Assembly: GCA_025094145.1 (NCBI GenBank)
Contig: JALLLS010000021.1
Span: 400,306 to 464,305 of the forward strand
Direction of reading: 5' to 3'
From: Spinellus fusiger
Taxonomy: Eukaryota; Mucoromycota; Mucoromycetes; Mucorales; Phycomycetaceae
DNA length: 64,000 nt
How positions within the stretch are numbered: position 1 is the first letter of the stretch; every line of letters starts with the position of its first letter. Made by a program: the position numbers and the translations under genes. Positions 1 through 13,986 of the stretch are shown here, piece by piece. Under the pieces are notes generated by a model, which was not told where the DNA came from, made no database searches, and was given only the letters and a program-made list of their open reading frames with translations.

Positions 1-887
1 AATTTCAGCTGATTATATAAGGCAAATGGGTCCTCTCTAATGACCTTTTCCAGGTGTCTGAGGTCCTTCTCACTGGCTGTTGTTTTTATTTTTTATTTTT
101 TTTATTTATTATTTAGGTTTTCCATGACTCTTTAAACGCAATGGTGACCCACATTCTTTGATGTTTCTGATACTATTTTGAACTGTGGGCTTTTTCATCT
201 CAACTACACTCACAATGATAGTCAACTTTAATTCAGTCTTCAACAGGTAATAAATGCCCCATAGCTTTTTATCTTCTGCTTTGTTATATTCTCCACGAGT
301 GTGAATTTGTGACTATCTATCTGATATAGTGTGTTGGCTTAACACTATTTAGAAAGAAGAGTTTTATGTAAAAAAAAAAAAAAGACAGACCCTTCTGATA
401 TTGAAAACAAGAAAAAAGAAAAGAGCATGCTGAAGATGTTTGTTCTGTCACTTTCTTCAATGGTGTGATACATAGTTTATCCTATAGATGCAGATGAATA
501 AAAAAGAATATTTTTATATGTATAGATTATAGCATAGATTCATGCGAGCATAACTTTAAAGATTCCTAAACTACTTGTCTTTTTATCACATGAACACATG
601 TGTACAAACACACAAACACATGTATACTATCTCGATTAAATCGGCAAGTGACAGATAAAAAGAAAAATAGCCTTTGTACAAACATATCTATTCTATTATT
701 TCAGACCGAGAATACTTTACAATGAGAAATAAACTTGTGACATTATAGTATTGATACTGGTAAAATAAAATAAAATTAAGAAATGTTTAAAAGTAGGTTC
801 TTGTATTTGTTTGTTTAAAAGAATTAAGGTATGTATGAGCAGATATAAAGATGAGTAAATGTGTGTGTGTTCTTTCTTTTTTTCCCC
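1..887. other. Gene-free left edge
   Basis: AT-rich sequence with poly-A and poly-T runs. No open frame with recognisable protein similarity is visible on either strand. It is the 3' flank of the minus-strand permease that ends at 888. Confidence 0.5.
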
Positions 888-2659
888 TTAAAGACGATAA
901 ATAAAATTAGGGTTTTCACGGTCAGTAAGATCATCATTGACATCGATGATTACACCAGAAGGATTGGACAAACGCTGGATATTGGATTTCTTCATGAAAT
1001 AACGAGCAATCAATAAAAGAACAATACTGACGCAGTTGGCGACAATGTAGCCCACCATACCACCGATGTAAAGAGGAGCCTGGGAAGGAATGAGGAACTG
1101 AGGACCAGCAAAGTTACCAACGGTATAGAACGCAATAATACAGCTACTGTAGAAAATCTTCTTGGTATAGCCAGCAACATTGTTGGACAAAGAGGTCAAC
1201 AACATGATATAGCCAGAAACGTAGGTCCAGCAAAGGAAAAGACCAACAAGTTTGACATTGGGAGTAGGAATCACCAATAAGAGAATAAGACCAAGTATGG
1301 AGATGAGAAGAGTCAAACAGCCAATGTAAATGGTGTTGCCATAGCGTCTGTTAAGATAGACAAAGATGGCAATGTAGACACAGTCGGCAATACCATAAGG
1401 CAGGTTCATGAGAATAGAATTGAGACCGCTGAATCCCAGACCAGCTGTAATGATAGAACTAAAAGCGGTAAAAGCACCGTTCTGGAGATTGATGAGGAAA
1501 GAGGCAAGACAATAGCACCAGAAGCGGGGCTCCTTCAAGGATTCAATGATATGCGACATCTTAATTTCCTGAGAGCGAACGACAGTAGAATCACGGGTTC
1601 TGGATTCCACAATTTCTTGTTCCTCAGCAGTGAGACGAAGGGTAGAAGATTTGGGATTATCCACCAAGCAGAAGAAAAAGATGGTACCGCAAAAGGAGGT
1701 CACTGAGCCAAGAATAATCATGATCCTAATATCAGTTGAGCATCAATATAACCCTGTAACAATGAAAAGGCTAGAATGCATCTAAAAATTATTGATTTTC
1801 ATACCATTGCCAAGCTGCCTTTCCACCTACGTTCTCCATGTGTCCAATACCATAACCAATAAGGCCACCAACAGCCAAAGCAACACCGTTACACATGTAC
1901 AGTGTACCAATACGGCCTGACTGTTCAACGCGACGGTACATGCGACTGATCAGCATGATACAGCATGGATAAATACCAGCCTCGAAGAAGCCCAATAAAA
2001 AACGGAGACCAGCAAGTTGTGAGAAGTTTTGGCCCAAGGAAGTAAGGGCTAAGATGGCACCCCACAACATGACTAACACACCGACATACTGACTAATAGA
2101 AACACGCTGAAGAAGGTAGGCATTGATAGGCTATAGACAAGCAAACACAAAAACAAGAGGGTCGATTGAATGGTTTAGTCCTACTGATTACCAATGAAAA
2201 GGCTTAATAAGATAGTTACCTGGTAGAGAAGGTAACCAAGATAGAAAATAGAGGCTAACCAATTGAAGTCTAATCCAACCAACCCAGTATCTTTCTGTAA
2301 AGTGAGACTTCCTGCATAGTTGAGAGATGATTTATCAAAGAACTGTAATGATAATTGAGCAATTAGTAAAATGAAATATTGCTTAAATTGATCCAAGAAA
2401 AACAACGGGTTTTATGTACCTGCAGGAAACTGAGTAGGGCCAAACAGGGCATTACATAGATATAATCTAATCTACGAACAATTCTGCGCTCGGCTGCACT
2501 AGTCTCATGGTGTTTGTTACCATTCTCATCGTACTTTTCGCTTAATGATTCTGCAATTATTTTGGTTGTGGACTCTACTGTTTCAGTGTAGCTTTGATGG
2601 TGGATAGTGGTTATTCTTTCAACATCTGTTGCATAGTATTTCTCGCTATCAGTAGCCAT
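888..2659 (-). CDS. MFS permease, allantoate/nicotinate (Dal5/Tna1) type
   Basis: Predicted plasma-membrane transporter of the anion:cation symporter branch of the major facilitator superfamily, which takes up organic anions such as allantoate or nicotinate; the substrate here is not determined. Four exons on the minus strand: 2659-2420, 2342-2220, 2130-1805 and 1725-888, summing to 1527 nt, a 508-residue protein, the usual size. The ATG at 2659 opens a hydrophilic N-terminal tail (about 65 residues) before the first helix. Exon 3 carries the family block LGFFEAGIYPC and the later AAWQW turn, whose W codon is split by the last intron (TG|G). A charged mid-loop (NPKSSTLRLTAEEQE) is followed by about six more helices. 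All introns are GT-AG and 77-89 nt long. It stands alone, flanked by gene-free DNA. Confidence 0.88.
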
Positions 2660-5600
2660 ATTTGAATCCAGGGTCTATATGCTGTAGATAGACAAATTTG
2701 TGCGAATTTATGAAAATGAAAACAGAGTATGAATGTAATTAATTAAGGGCAGAGACTGTAACCACAGAAGTAAAGGCAGTAAAATAAAATAAATAGAAAA
2801 TATCTGATCTTTATATAGCTTTGAGCACTAAAAACACAGATCAGAGAGCGCTTAACCGTCTCCCGGACCTTTAAATCGAAAGCAACACACTCTCTCTTTC
2901 AAGTACACAACTCCGTCCTTATTATGGTTATAGTAAGCAGGACAGCTTATATTCTCGCCAATCTTTTCAATTATCATAGAATATCAATGCCAGTCTATGA
3001 TTGAACTTTAGCCTTACTATGAATTGCTATATAACATCCATAACATCACTGTTAAAAATATAAACTAGTGAACTAAGCTCAGTCAATAAAGTTCTTTTGT
3101 GTGGCGGTCTGTGCAACTTGAATGAATATGGCATTGATTAAGAGACCAACAAACTTAAAAGGTAAAAGTGCTTCAAAAAAGACATAGCAAATAAGCAGGA
3201 ATTGCAATGTAACACACTACCTTTACTCTTTGTTCATAGCTTTTCAAACGGAGATCAATAAGCATCAAGTGTAATCACTATATTTAATGTATCTCGCCTG
3301 TAGTTTGTCCGTATGAATCCATACTCTCCTTTCCCTCTCAATTCCCTTTTTAGCATACCAGGTTCCACTATAGTATGGTCATCTTAGATAGAGCTGCTAG
3401 CTGCGTCTTTTTATTAGATTTCTATATAGGTGGGTATATATATGTCATAAACTCCTTTATTCTTTTAAATAATGGACTGTAGATTCAATTTTAGTTCAAT
3501 GCAAATCAATCAAATGGAATAAGCATTATTTTTTTTTGATTATTAATAGCAGGCACCTTAATATTAATGTTTAAGAGTGTAGGGCTTAGAATTACTCTCT
3601 TTATATTTTATGCACGTCCTTTCTCTTATGATGGACTGTGATTGTAAATAAATGTGGTATCCACAATTTATCTATTGAGATAAAGAAGAGTTTTCCCTAT
3701 ATAAATAAATAAGATTAGACAGGAGAGCAAAATCAATATTATAAAGTCTTCAGGGAAGCTTAAGTGAGTTGCATTAACTTACTAGATTCAATAAATACCC
3801 TTGTTCCCTATAATAATCTACAGAAAATTAGAGCCATAAAGGCAAAATAGTAATGTCTTGGTTGTCAAAAGTGTTCACAGCATACAAAGCAGAAATATAG
3901 TGAATCATTCAAGGTAGTTTATTGTGTTGAAATAAAAAGGAACTTCAAAAGAATAAAATATAGAGGTGCAGATTTCTTTATTAGTGGTATTGATTGTCAG
4001 ATCATTATTCTTGACGATAGGATAATAGTAAATGCAAACCATTGCCACAAACAGTTGATGATAGAAAAGAAATATATTTTATGAAAAATAATGACCAATC
4101 AGATCCAATAATCTGTTTCTGAAATTAGCTTATATTGTTATGGTAGAGGTCAGAGCCTTTTTCTACCATGATAGCATTGGTTAATCTGGCTCCGAGAATA
4201 TCATTATTTTTCATACATGAAGTTTTTTTTTGTAATCTTGATGATTTCATACATAGAACAAACAAAAATGTTTTCTAAAAAAAATGTATGACGTTTAACA
4301 AGCTAATATGTTTTACTTTATTTTATCTCACTGTTGAATTTGTATCTCTTTTCACAGACTATACCTTGAGCCCAAGTTACTAAGAGGCATTACTAAAAAT
4401 ATTGATCTAGATCTTCAAAGTAAAAGGCATATTTGCGGGATTTAGAGAGGTTAGTACCCTTATTGAAAATTCTACCTCGTTGTTTTCGGTGAAAGTTTCA
4501 TCCACAACCAAAGATTCCATGTATCCACTTGAAAGACAATGGCATCTACTTAGTGCTGATCGTAAAGATGATGATATATATATACATATATATTGATATC
4601 CAGTGACAAGAATTCTATTAAAAGTAGTATGGCAAAACTCTGGGAATATAGTGGCTACTAATTATGGTAGAGAGCAGTAATTTGATGTCATCTGTTATGT
4701 AGAATAGAGGTTATTTTCATCTTGTATCAACAGCAAGGCCTGGTGCTACCATGAGAGGCTAGAAATTGTGCAGAGAAATTAATTATTCTTATGCCAAGAA
4801 AATAATCGCTCTTTGGTATCATTCATCTATGGATTGTTAGAGAAATGCTCTTACCTCTTCCCTTTCCCCTTTCCCCTTTCCCTCTTTTTTTTTTTAAGAT
4901 CACGCTAGTCAAATCTATTGTTTGCAGACTGTGCAACATTTTCTTTTCTTTTTTGTTTCTTTAGAAATAGGTTATACTTATGCTTAGTCCAAAAGTATAA
5001 TTATAGTCATATTCATATTTATATTCATATGACAAGAATAGTAAAAGAATAATTCATCTTCTACAACATAAAAGTAAAATTGAATAGTGTTTTATCAGTA
5101 TTTACCTTGATAAATGTTGGTTTCTCAAGTAGCTTATTCATCAGATTTTTATAATCAACAGAGTACAGAAGAATTTGATCATCAGTTCAATAAAAGTTTT
5201 TAGTCAAAAATACATAGAAAAAGTACTGTCTAAAGTAAAATGAATTTTCTGATGTCTTTTTTTTCTTTACTACTTTGCTTAATTAATAGAGACGTCTATA
5301 TTTATTCAAAATTCACCTTTTAAAAGTTACTATTTTTCCAACTATTTATGTTATATTCCTATCAGGTCAAGAAAATGGTATTGAATAGTGGTATTTCTTT
5401 TATTTTTTCATTAATAATGCTTATTTCAATAAATAAATAATAAGTATCTAACCATCCTTGAAATTGAGCTGTGAGATTTGTTTCTATGGTATAAGCAACA
5501 TGTAGTACTTATTCATTTTTATTTTTTAAATTAGAATCTAGCCTGTATGTTAGTAATTCTGCATTGTATTTATCGTTGTATACTTTTCACCAGTTTAAGG

Positions 5601-8600
5601 AACAAGCAAGCGATTATAGAAAATATTTACTTGCCTATAGCCAGAAATTTCAACTAATGTATTTCCAATAACACAATAGAACGAAAAATTGAAAATGTCC
5701 CAATATGAATACTCGTAAGACATTATAAGAAAATTCTCTGCTCATGAGCATTTTCTTTTTTAAGGTTTTTTTCTATCTAAAAAGTAGAATGTGTTCTAAT
5801 CAAGCAACCCATCAGCATCTTCACTTCTCTCTTTTTACTATTCTCTTATCAGGGTCAAATACAAGTAAATACCAAGCTATATGGTCTATTATTTATAGGC
5901 ACTGTTGCTCCAACAATAATAATGATAATAATGGTAATAAGATCGTGATACCATTTGTACCTGTTACATCCTCGGAATACCATATATCTGGAAGTAGTAC
6001 TCTGATGCCATTGATAAGGGTTACTGAAGAAAAAAACTAATAAACATCCAAGGCAAACATTCATAAGTAGATAGAATCAACTTACAACTATATTATTATC
6101 TTTTCTAATTTGCATATATCTATATTCTTGTTAAGACAGGTGTTTCAAAGGCCATTGAAGCTATTTTATTAACGCCCATTTATGTATTCTGTGGGAGTTA
6201 TCTTATGGTCTAAGTATATTCAAAAATAAAATATCAACAATCATCGAGATTCTCTTTTAAAAGCCAATGAGTTTTTTTCAAGATAAATAAAAGGTATGGC
6301 TTACAAACTTTATTTATCGAGAAGACAAAGTCGGAAACTATTCAAATCATCTAAATTTTATTCTGAATACCTATGCTTCATGCCTATAAGGTATTTAGTT
6401 CAAACCGAATCTCAAGTAGATCACCTGCCTGTTAAGGCAACCAAGATGAGTAACAGGCATTAAAAAAGAAAGCCTTTATGATTTTAGTATCCGATGCTCT
6501 GAATCACTTTTCTATTCTTCTTTTATTCAACCGTTCCTCAATTAATTTCTTATAGTGATATAAAAGATCAATCATAAAGAGATAAGAGAGCACTGGGTTT
6601 ATTATAAGAAGATTTCATAGTGAATAAAAGCTAATGCTTTATGAACTTAATTTCCACATCTCTACAACTTCGGATCCCCGACGGCCTTAATGACCTTTTG
6701 AGATGTACTACCCTATTCCTTAGCTAAGGAGGGTCACGGCCACCTCTTACTGATAAAAGTTATAAGTTAGACTTTCTTTTCCAAGCCTAAGTTTTTAGTA
6801 CTTTTTCCAAGGTTGGATGTGTGTAAAGGTATAGTAGGCTTTTAGCATCACCTTTCCCACTTTACTGTATTTGTATCTACTAGTCTATTTCCAAAAAGCA
6901 ATGCCACATTTCATGAGAATTTATAATACAATGTATATGCAGGTGCGATAAGTGAATGCAACATTACTTTTCGGAAATGGTATTTCTTATTCTTGAAATG
7001 AATTGTAAATTTCCGAGCGTAGAGAGATGAGCTGATTTAGTTCAGGGCAACAGACCTTTTAAGAAATGGAGCAATTGTCGGAATTTATACTGTATACCAC
7101 AGCGCACGAACACATATAGCATACTCATTACTTAGATAGCATCGGTGCCATGGTAACAGAGCCATCAGAACTCTTAGTATACCTCAATTAATATAAAGGA
7201 TTAAGCATGATATCTTCAATGAAACATTTGCCAAGCCTGATACTAGCTAACAAAATCAGACAGTTCACTAGGCCACATAGTGAAACACCATTGATCACAG
7301 GCACATCATTTGACAGCCGGCAATTCTATATTGGAAAGAAAATCCCGCACCGTCTTTAAAGTAGTTCTTTTGAATAAACTCCATAATATGATATGAGGCT
7401 AGTATGTAGTTGAATCTTCATATTATTAATGGATTCAGGATTAACTACTGATAAATAGACTCTCGATGAATAAATAAGAATTTTCTGAACTTTTTTTTTC
7501 TACTGGTCACTGTCCCAAACATACACAAAAAGCATAAATAGTAGACTTGATGGTTATGTTGTAACTAATCTGTGGTAAGCTCACGGGAATTTTTTTATAG
7601 TTTAACGAGAATGGTATAAAATAAATGGTGGAGAGCACTATCTACAAATTTATTCTTCAAGTAGAATAAAATGACTCAATTTATATAAACATCTTTTTTC
7701 TATCAATATATCTCTTTTTCTGTCTAATAAAACATGCTGTTAGATCCTTGTATTTTATCTTTCTTTGTTACTCTTTCTTAAAATAGCTATACTACCATAT
7801 TTATACATATAAAAAAGAAAGTAGATCAAACTAGCTATAATAGCTTGAAGTTTTACATGCTATGATTTTTAAATCTATTACATAAACAGAAAAAATTGAA
7901 ACCTGAATAACCATCTAAAATATATTAGCGAATAGAGCCTTCAATTGATGTGTAATATGTATATTATCATTTAAAAAGTAATATATCTTTCTTAAACCTA
8001 AAGAAAAACATGTAAAGACTAGTATAAATTCAATGTTAAGCTATTCACTGATCTATAACCACCTATCCATTGTACAGAATTAACTGTTGGACAAATAAGA
8101 ATAAGAATAAGAATTGGCGCCATATTAACTCATCGAGCACTATATCATAAAAACTGGACCAGATCCAGACCTTATCACAAACAACTCGGTCACAATACAC
8201 CATGCAATCTTTGCATATCAGTGATACGCGAATCTATCTATGAAAAAGGTAGCACTTTTTTCTTTTCTTTTCTTGTACGCTTTGAAATCTTCCTGCTATT
8301 TTCTCGCTCCATTTTACATGTCATGACATACTGTAACTGTTTCGAAAAATCACGGCCAATTCACCATGTTTAGTTAGATAGAAGAATGACCTGATCAAAG
8401 CATACTATTGGTTTGCTTGAAAAGGTCAATTTTTTCTTAAATTCAATTGTAAACGTCAATCGTTATTTTCCAAGTGTATAGTTCCATAGAGACAGTAACA
8501 TGCATTTTCTTTTCACTATATCACTTATGAACATATCTATCATTATTATATTGACTCGAACTATTTTTGAGTGAATACAGCTATCTATCATATCTATTAG

Positions 8601-11600
8601 TGATGACTTGGCAAAGAGACCGACTAGAAGATCAGCTTGCCAACATAAGTATATCACCGTACCAAGAGATACATAAGTACAAAATATATTTATATTTATA
8701 AATATAAATATAAACCTGTATTTTTAATTTTTGTGACCCTATTCATCTTCCAAAATACCGAAGAGATGAACAAAATACTATAGATCGATGTTTTTGCTTA
8801 CTTATTCTACTTGAATAGCTGGCATGAATATACTATTCGGTAAAGACAATACTACATTAATCTGTTAACTATAGATAGATATACACACTACTATGGTTAA
8901 TTCAAAGAATCCCAAATGGATTTATTCAAGTATTTATTTAGATAGATCAACAGTTTCTCTACTTAATGGTATAATATGGTGCTTATAGAATAAAAATATT
9001 CTTACTTATGAGTATCGTGTAACATATTTCAAAGTCGGGTAAAGAAGATTCGCATGAACGATTCAGAAGATTCCAGTCTCGAGCAAATAGTCTCTATTGT
9101 TAATTTTTCTCAGACTAAACAGTGGGGTGGTCTATTAAAGATATTGATTTTAGTGTAGAGATTAAACAAAGCACTGTGATCTAAACGGTTTATCTTATTA
9201 GGGCTATAGCGAGTGAAAGACATTACAAAGCTAAAACATATTAAGGTTCGAGACAAATAAACGTGGTAAATTGTTTAGTAACGCAAGTTTTCCTTTCAAA
9301 TTTGAATCTTAAAAATGTCATTATGGGCCCATTCTTGATAATGTTCTTTTTATCTATTTTAACTTAATTTCTATTATTTTATTTATCTTCTATTTTCTCT
9401 ACTTTTATTATCAGTTCACTAGCTAAAGTCTTGAAAAATGTTCATGCTAATTGCCTGTAGTCGGAGTTAAGATTGTAGGACAATTTCTAAATCTGTAGAA
9501 CACTATGAAAAAGTCCGATTTTATAGGTGATCACAGATTTAATTATTGAGCCGTGATACCTACTTAAGTATCACAAATAATAAAAGGATTTATGAAAAGG
9601 ATTCTATGTTTTTGGTACAACTTTTATCTTGTTTACTTCATCCTCAGATTTTACTTTCATCATTATTGTATCTAAGACCCCTTAGGATTTTGATATTTCT
9701 TGTTATTTTTAATTTTATGGGATGTTTCGATAGACTTTGTTTAAAAAGTGTGTGTGGCTTTACTGTGTGTTCCAATGAATTCTCGAGAATGGCCATCAAT
9801 TCTCATTTCTTAATCCGAACCTTGGACCTTCATCAAAAAAATAAAGATACTCTTGTTATAATACTAGAAAATGAACAATACATTAGTTATGTGAAAATTA
9901 AATCTAGGGATCATTAAGATATCAGAATTAAGCTATGAAATAGTCTTTAAGCTGACTTCACAGTTTTTATTTTTATTTCTATTTCTGTTTATTATTATTA
10001 TTTTTAAAAAAAAGTTAAAGTACAAAATAAACATACCTTGGCCTACAGAATTATGTAAAATACATAACTCTAAATTATTTCAAGTGTAAAAGCTTTATAA
10101 TGGCTAAGTACATTACATATGAGTGAGTAGGTAGAATGAAAAGTGTTTTATACAAAAAAAAAACTCAAGCACATTGGCGTAACTAATGTAATGGCTAGTG
10201 TTCTCTTACATATTAGTAGTATTTAGATCGATAGATGATTGTTGATTGTATGTGTATGAATATAGTTAAGTACTAGTTCTATAAAAGTGTTGACAGTCAT
10301 GCCATTTTGCTGATATGAGTTTAGAAAAAAAAGTTTATAGTCCTAAATTGATTAGTGATGGTAGCAGGAGTATATGTTCATTAGTATCCATCTTTATATC
10401 AGGCAGTTCCCGGGATTGTGTATCAAGTTATCATTTGATGGACCAACATATCCAAAGATTCTTTTTTATTGTTGTTGAAAGACGTAGTTTCAAGTTTACT
10501 TCTCTCAGTCTAGCTAAAAACACAGTCTTGATGCTTTAGAAATGTCAGAATGAATTAAAAAAGTAATTGAATAAATAATCACATCCTAGAATCACATCAA
10601 TATATTATTTTGACTTTTATCATTCCTCATCATTAAATCTACCTTCATTCATCTCAATAGCTAGTATAGAAAAGGATATTCGACTCTAATGGAAAGAATT
10701 GAAATGGATCCTACAATATAATTAATACTATGTCTACATCTTTTTGTGTTAAAAACTTCAAGTGACTTTTAAGAAAGAAAAGTTTAAATCCGAGCTTAAA
10801 GAGCCATAAGTTTCATTACTCATCACTTAATAATCCGGATAACAAGAAAGACTTAATTTGGTGCGCATTATCGGACCTCTTACACTATTCATGCCTTTAT
10901 AATACAATTATTTTATCATTATGATATTATTTAAGAATATAAAAAAAATATTTAATGATCATTTACCAATAAATGCAATAGATGAACTTATTATATAGGA
11001 GTATTGTAAATAATACACCATTTCTCCACAATATTAAATAATGGCTTAAACTCCTTAGTTATTAAGTCAGCAAGTCAAGGTTCGAAATAATAATAATAAT
11101 ATTTGTTAACTTATAAGGTATAACGGATAAATTAATCAATAGGCAATAAAACGGCTATAATTAGGCTTCTATTGATATAGAGATTGACCATAAAAGTTAA
11201 AGATTATAGAGGATTGAAATGAAAGGTAATGCTGAGCTGATAAACATAAATATTCAACACATTCTTTTTCATGTTAAGTGATAGCTTGATAGTAATACCG
11301 GAGATAAAGCAAAACTTTTTTGTTAAAATTTGTATAGAATACTAACATTATTAGAATTTTTTTTTACTTTATCATTACTTTTGTACCAGTAGATAGCACT
11401 TGAAGTTTAATATATGTCTGAGAGAATTTAAAATAAAACTCGGTGGTATACTATGAAATGAGGTCATAGATGTAATAAAAAAAACGTAGATGCCATGTGT
11501 CACTTTTTCTTAAAGTATTCAGACAGTTGAGGTATTTGTTTAAACCATTGTCCTTCATTAATCAATACACCTTTGCCTATTTATTAATAGTTAATGTAGT

Positions 11601-11708
11601 TTTTCGTTTAGATAGGAGTATTTTCAGATTTTTTATTTGTGTTTTGTTTCCAAGAAGATTTTATTGACTTTATATATACTAAATCTACAGAAAATAGGGA
11701 CTTTTACT
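2660..11708. other. Long gene-poor AT-rich region
   Basis: About 9 kb with no recognisable gene. Open frames are short and compositionally like the surrounding DNA; the longest (9546-9917) has no domain I recognise. Local features are poly-A/T runs, an AT palindrome near 8692-8714 and a GC-richer patch near 6668-6745. This is probably old, decayed repeat DNA. Confidence 0.5.
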
Positions 11709-11960
11709 TGTCGTGATGTCACTCTTTTTATGGATAATGACATCTTTAGTGAAGAAGCCAACTGGAAAAAGAAAGGTGAACAGTTGAGATTAGACTAAAG
11801 GATAGCTCGCCCTGAAGATGTAATTATTATATCATAAGTTAGCAGAAGTAGTGCGTAGAAACAGTATAAAAGAAGTACGCAATTGAATGAATAAAGAACA
11901 GAGTTCTACTACACATTTAACTGTCCGGATTTCCTTTGATACCTAAGATCAAAGACGACA
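11709..11960 (+). mobile_element. Solo LTR, TGTCGT/ACGACA family, copy 1
   Basis: A 252-bp block starting TGTCGT and ending with the exact inverse ACGACA, flanked by the direct 4-bp duplication TACT (11705-11708 and 11961-11964). It contains a TATAAAAG box followed by an AATAAA-like signal, in the order expected of a U3-R-U5 LTR. A second copy lies at 18545-18798. No internal gag/pol sequence is seen, so this is read as a solo LTR left by recombination of a retrotransposon. Terminal TG...CA and a 4-bp duplication suit a Ty3/gypsy-type element. Confidence 0.8.
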
Positions 11961-12395
11961 TACTAGTTATTCTTATAAATGTAAATAGAGTTATTATATT
12001 ATATACCAAAAAACAATCATCAACTAAACTCTATTATTAATGGTTTTTCAATATATTTCATGCTATATCACAATAAAATACTACTTTTTTCATCATGTAG
12101 GATACATACTGTGTATTCAATGATTGTCTCTGTTTTTCAATGAAACATAAGTTAATCTGGAATTTGGTTTTCTGTGTTCAAAATGCATAGCATTATGGCA
12201 ATACTGGATTTTCTTTCATATGAAGTTGATAGAATAATTCTAGCCCTTTGTATATGATTCTAAAGACCAGACAGTGAAGAAGTCTTTTACAATATTGTCA
12301 ATCGCTCAAGTTCTTTTCATTGAATCCCAAAGTTGGGAAGATATTTCCGCGATGCCTATACTTTATGTCTGTGATACAAGTAATGTTTATGGCAG
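11961..12395. other. Inter-repeat spacer
   Basis: AT-rich spacer between two LTR-like repeats. Nothing recognisable is seen in it. Confidence 0.4.
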
Positions 12396-12988
12396 TGTAA
12401 TGTTGGGCACGAGGGAACTTAATGGGGACACGTAGGGCCTTGGGGGGCTAGCTACTGACACGGCGAAATAAGGGTAAAGAAAAGGATGTGGGGATGTCCT
12501 TGAGGGTGCGAGGGTACAGATGTGCGGGGGTATAAAGATAAATAAAAATAAGAAGTTGTAAAACAGAAGACGAACTGGTTTGTAGTAAGACTCAGGGACT
12601 TTGTGTTATTTCAGTAAAGGGCCAACGAAAAGGAAAGAGATACAAAGGGAACAGGTTTGGAGCCAGAAACAGCCAACTATCTAAGTCCTTAAAGCCTATT
12701 GTGCTTGTTTATACTCCAGACATCGCTCGAATCGAAAGGTCTGTTTTTATTAAAAAAATGCTTCCAATTACACTTTTATATGATCTGCTAATTATTTCCT
12801 GTGACGTGAGACTTTATCTTATCATTGCAAGTGTACTATTCACCAAACTTCCAAGAAGATTGAGCGGCCACTCCGCACTATCCAACAGCAGTGATAATTA
12901 TTGGCCAATCATTATCTCCATATCTGGAAATATATCTGATTTTAAAATAATTTCTATCATCATTTCTTTATATGAAATAAACATTACA
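12396..12988 (+). repeat. LTR-like dispersed repeat, copy 1 (593 bp)
   Basis: Begins TGTAATGTTGGGCAC and ends in the inverse AACATTACA, giving a TG...CA element with 9-bp inverted ends. It carries a TATA-like GGTATAAAGATAAATAAA stretch. A diverged copy in the same orientation starts at 13425. The first 200 bp and the stretch around TCTAAGTCCTTAAAGCCTAT align well between copies. No clear target-site duplication is seen (GCAG before, CATA after), so an LTR is the best but not the only reading. A 98-codon open frame at 12701-12997 lies inside and is not a gene. Confidence 0.6.
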
Positions 12989-13424
12989 CATAAATGACCT
13001 TTTTAATATAAGTGCTCTGATTGAACAAGTAATATCCTTTTATAAAATATCATAAAAGTGATAATATAGACACTATTTTCGGAAAGTATTCGAACACAGA
13101 TTGAGAAATGATTAAGAAATGATTGAGATAATTAAAAAGTTGAAAAAAGATTAAGGCAACATCCTATTGTACTAAATGTCCCAAAATGAATTCTTTATTA
13201 AATGGATCTATGGTTGAGAAAATCATTAAATATTAATACAGAGTACCTACAACAGCTTAGATAACCCAGAATAAACTTTCTTCTCTTAAAAGAATATCTT
13301 TCTTCAGCCCGCTTTTTGTGATTGACCAGAGCTGCTCCATTGGATTCTATTTAATGTTCATTGTAAGATTAAGATCCTAAAAATGTCCCAATCATTATTC
13401 AACTTGTGTTCAAATATTTGAATA
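12989..13424. other. Inter-repeat spacer
   Basis: AT-rich spacer between the two LTR-like copies. No gene or motif is recognised. Confidence 0.4.
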
Positions 13425-13986
13425 TGTAATGTTGGGCACTTGTAAACCAATCATGGACACGTAGAGCCTTGAGGAGCTGGCTACTGGCACAGTATATAAA
13501 CAGAAAGAAAAGGATTTGGGGATGTCCTTGTCAGTGAGGGGTATAAGAGAAGAGGGAGAGAAGATGTAGGAAATACTATCGGTAGTGTGGGTGGCAGTAG
13601 GCAAACAGGTGGTAGGAAACAGTGATACTTTACAAATACCAGAAAAGAAACTAACATTAAGGGATGATACACAAAGAAAACAAGTAGGAAACAGAAAATA
13701 GTCCACTATCTAAGTCTATAAAGTCTATTGTAATAGTTTTTACTCCAGATAGCTTCTCGAATCAATGTTTTTATTTATTAAAGAAGTAGAAGAAACTACC
13801 TTTTAAAACTATTTTGCTATTTTTCCTATGACATAGGATATTCCCTACTTGTCAATGCTAATGGTACTTTTAACAAACGCCCAAGAAGATAGAATAGCCA
13901 CATTCCACTATCTCATAAATTTATTTTGTCCTATTATTTTGTGGAAATAGTGTTCATCCCAGAAATATTTAGGTGTGTAATTTACA
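13425..13986 (+). repeat. LTR-like dispersed repeat, copy 2
   Basis: Second copy of the repeat at 12396. It starts TGTAATGTTGGGCAC and shares GGACACGTAG, the GGGGATGTCCTTG block and CTATCTAAGTC. The right end is less certain; a degenerate ...TTTACA near 13986 matches the AACATTACA end of copy 1. Copies differ by many substitutions and small indels, so both are old. The minus-strand open frame across it (13410-13706) is a by-product of the repeat. Confidence 0.55.

Noticed and set aside
6668..6745. GC-richer patch that might be a structured RNA
   Set aside because: No conserved tRNA, snRNA or rRNA motif could be identified; a covariance-model search would be needed.
9546..9917. 123-codon open frame, plus strand
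   Set aside because: Leu/Ile/Ser-rich translation matching the AT-rich background, with no recognisable domain, no splice partners and no promoter features.
12701..12997. 98-codon open frame, plus strand
   Set aside because: Lies inside the LTR-like repeat; the corresponding part of copy 2 has no matching frame.
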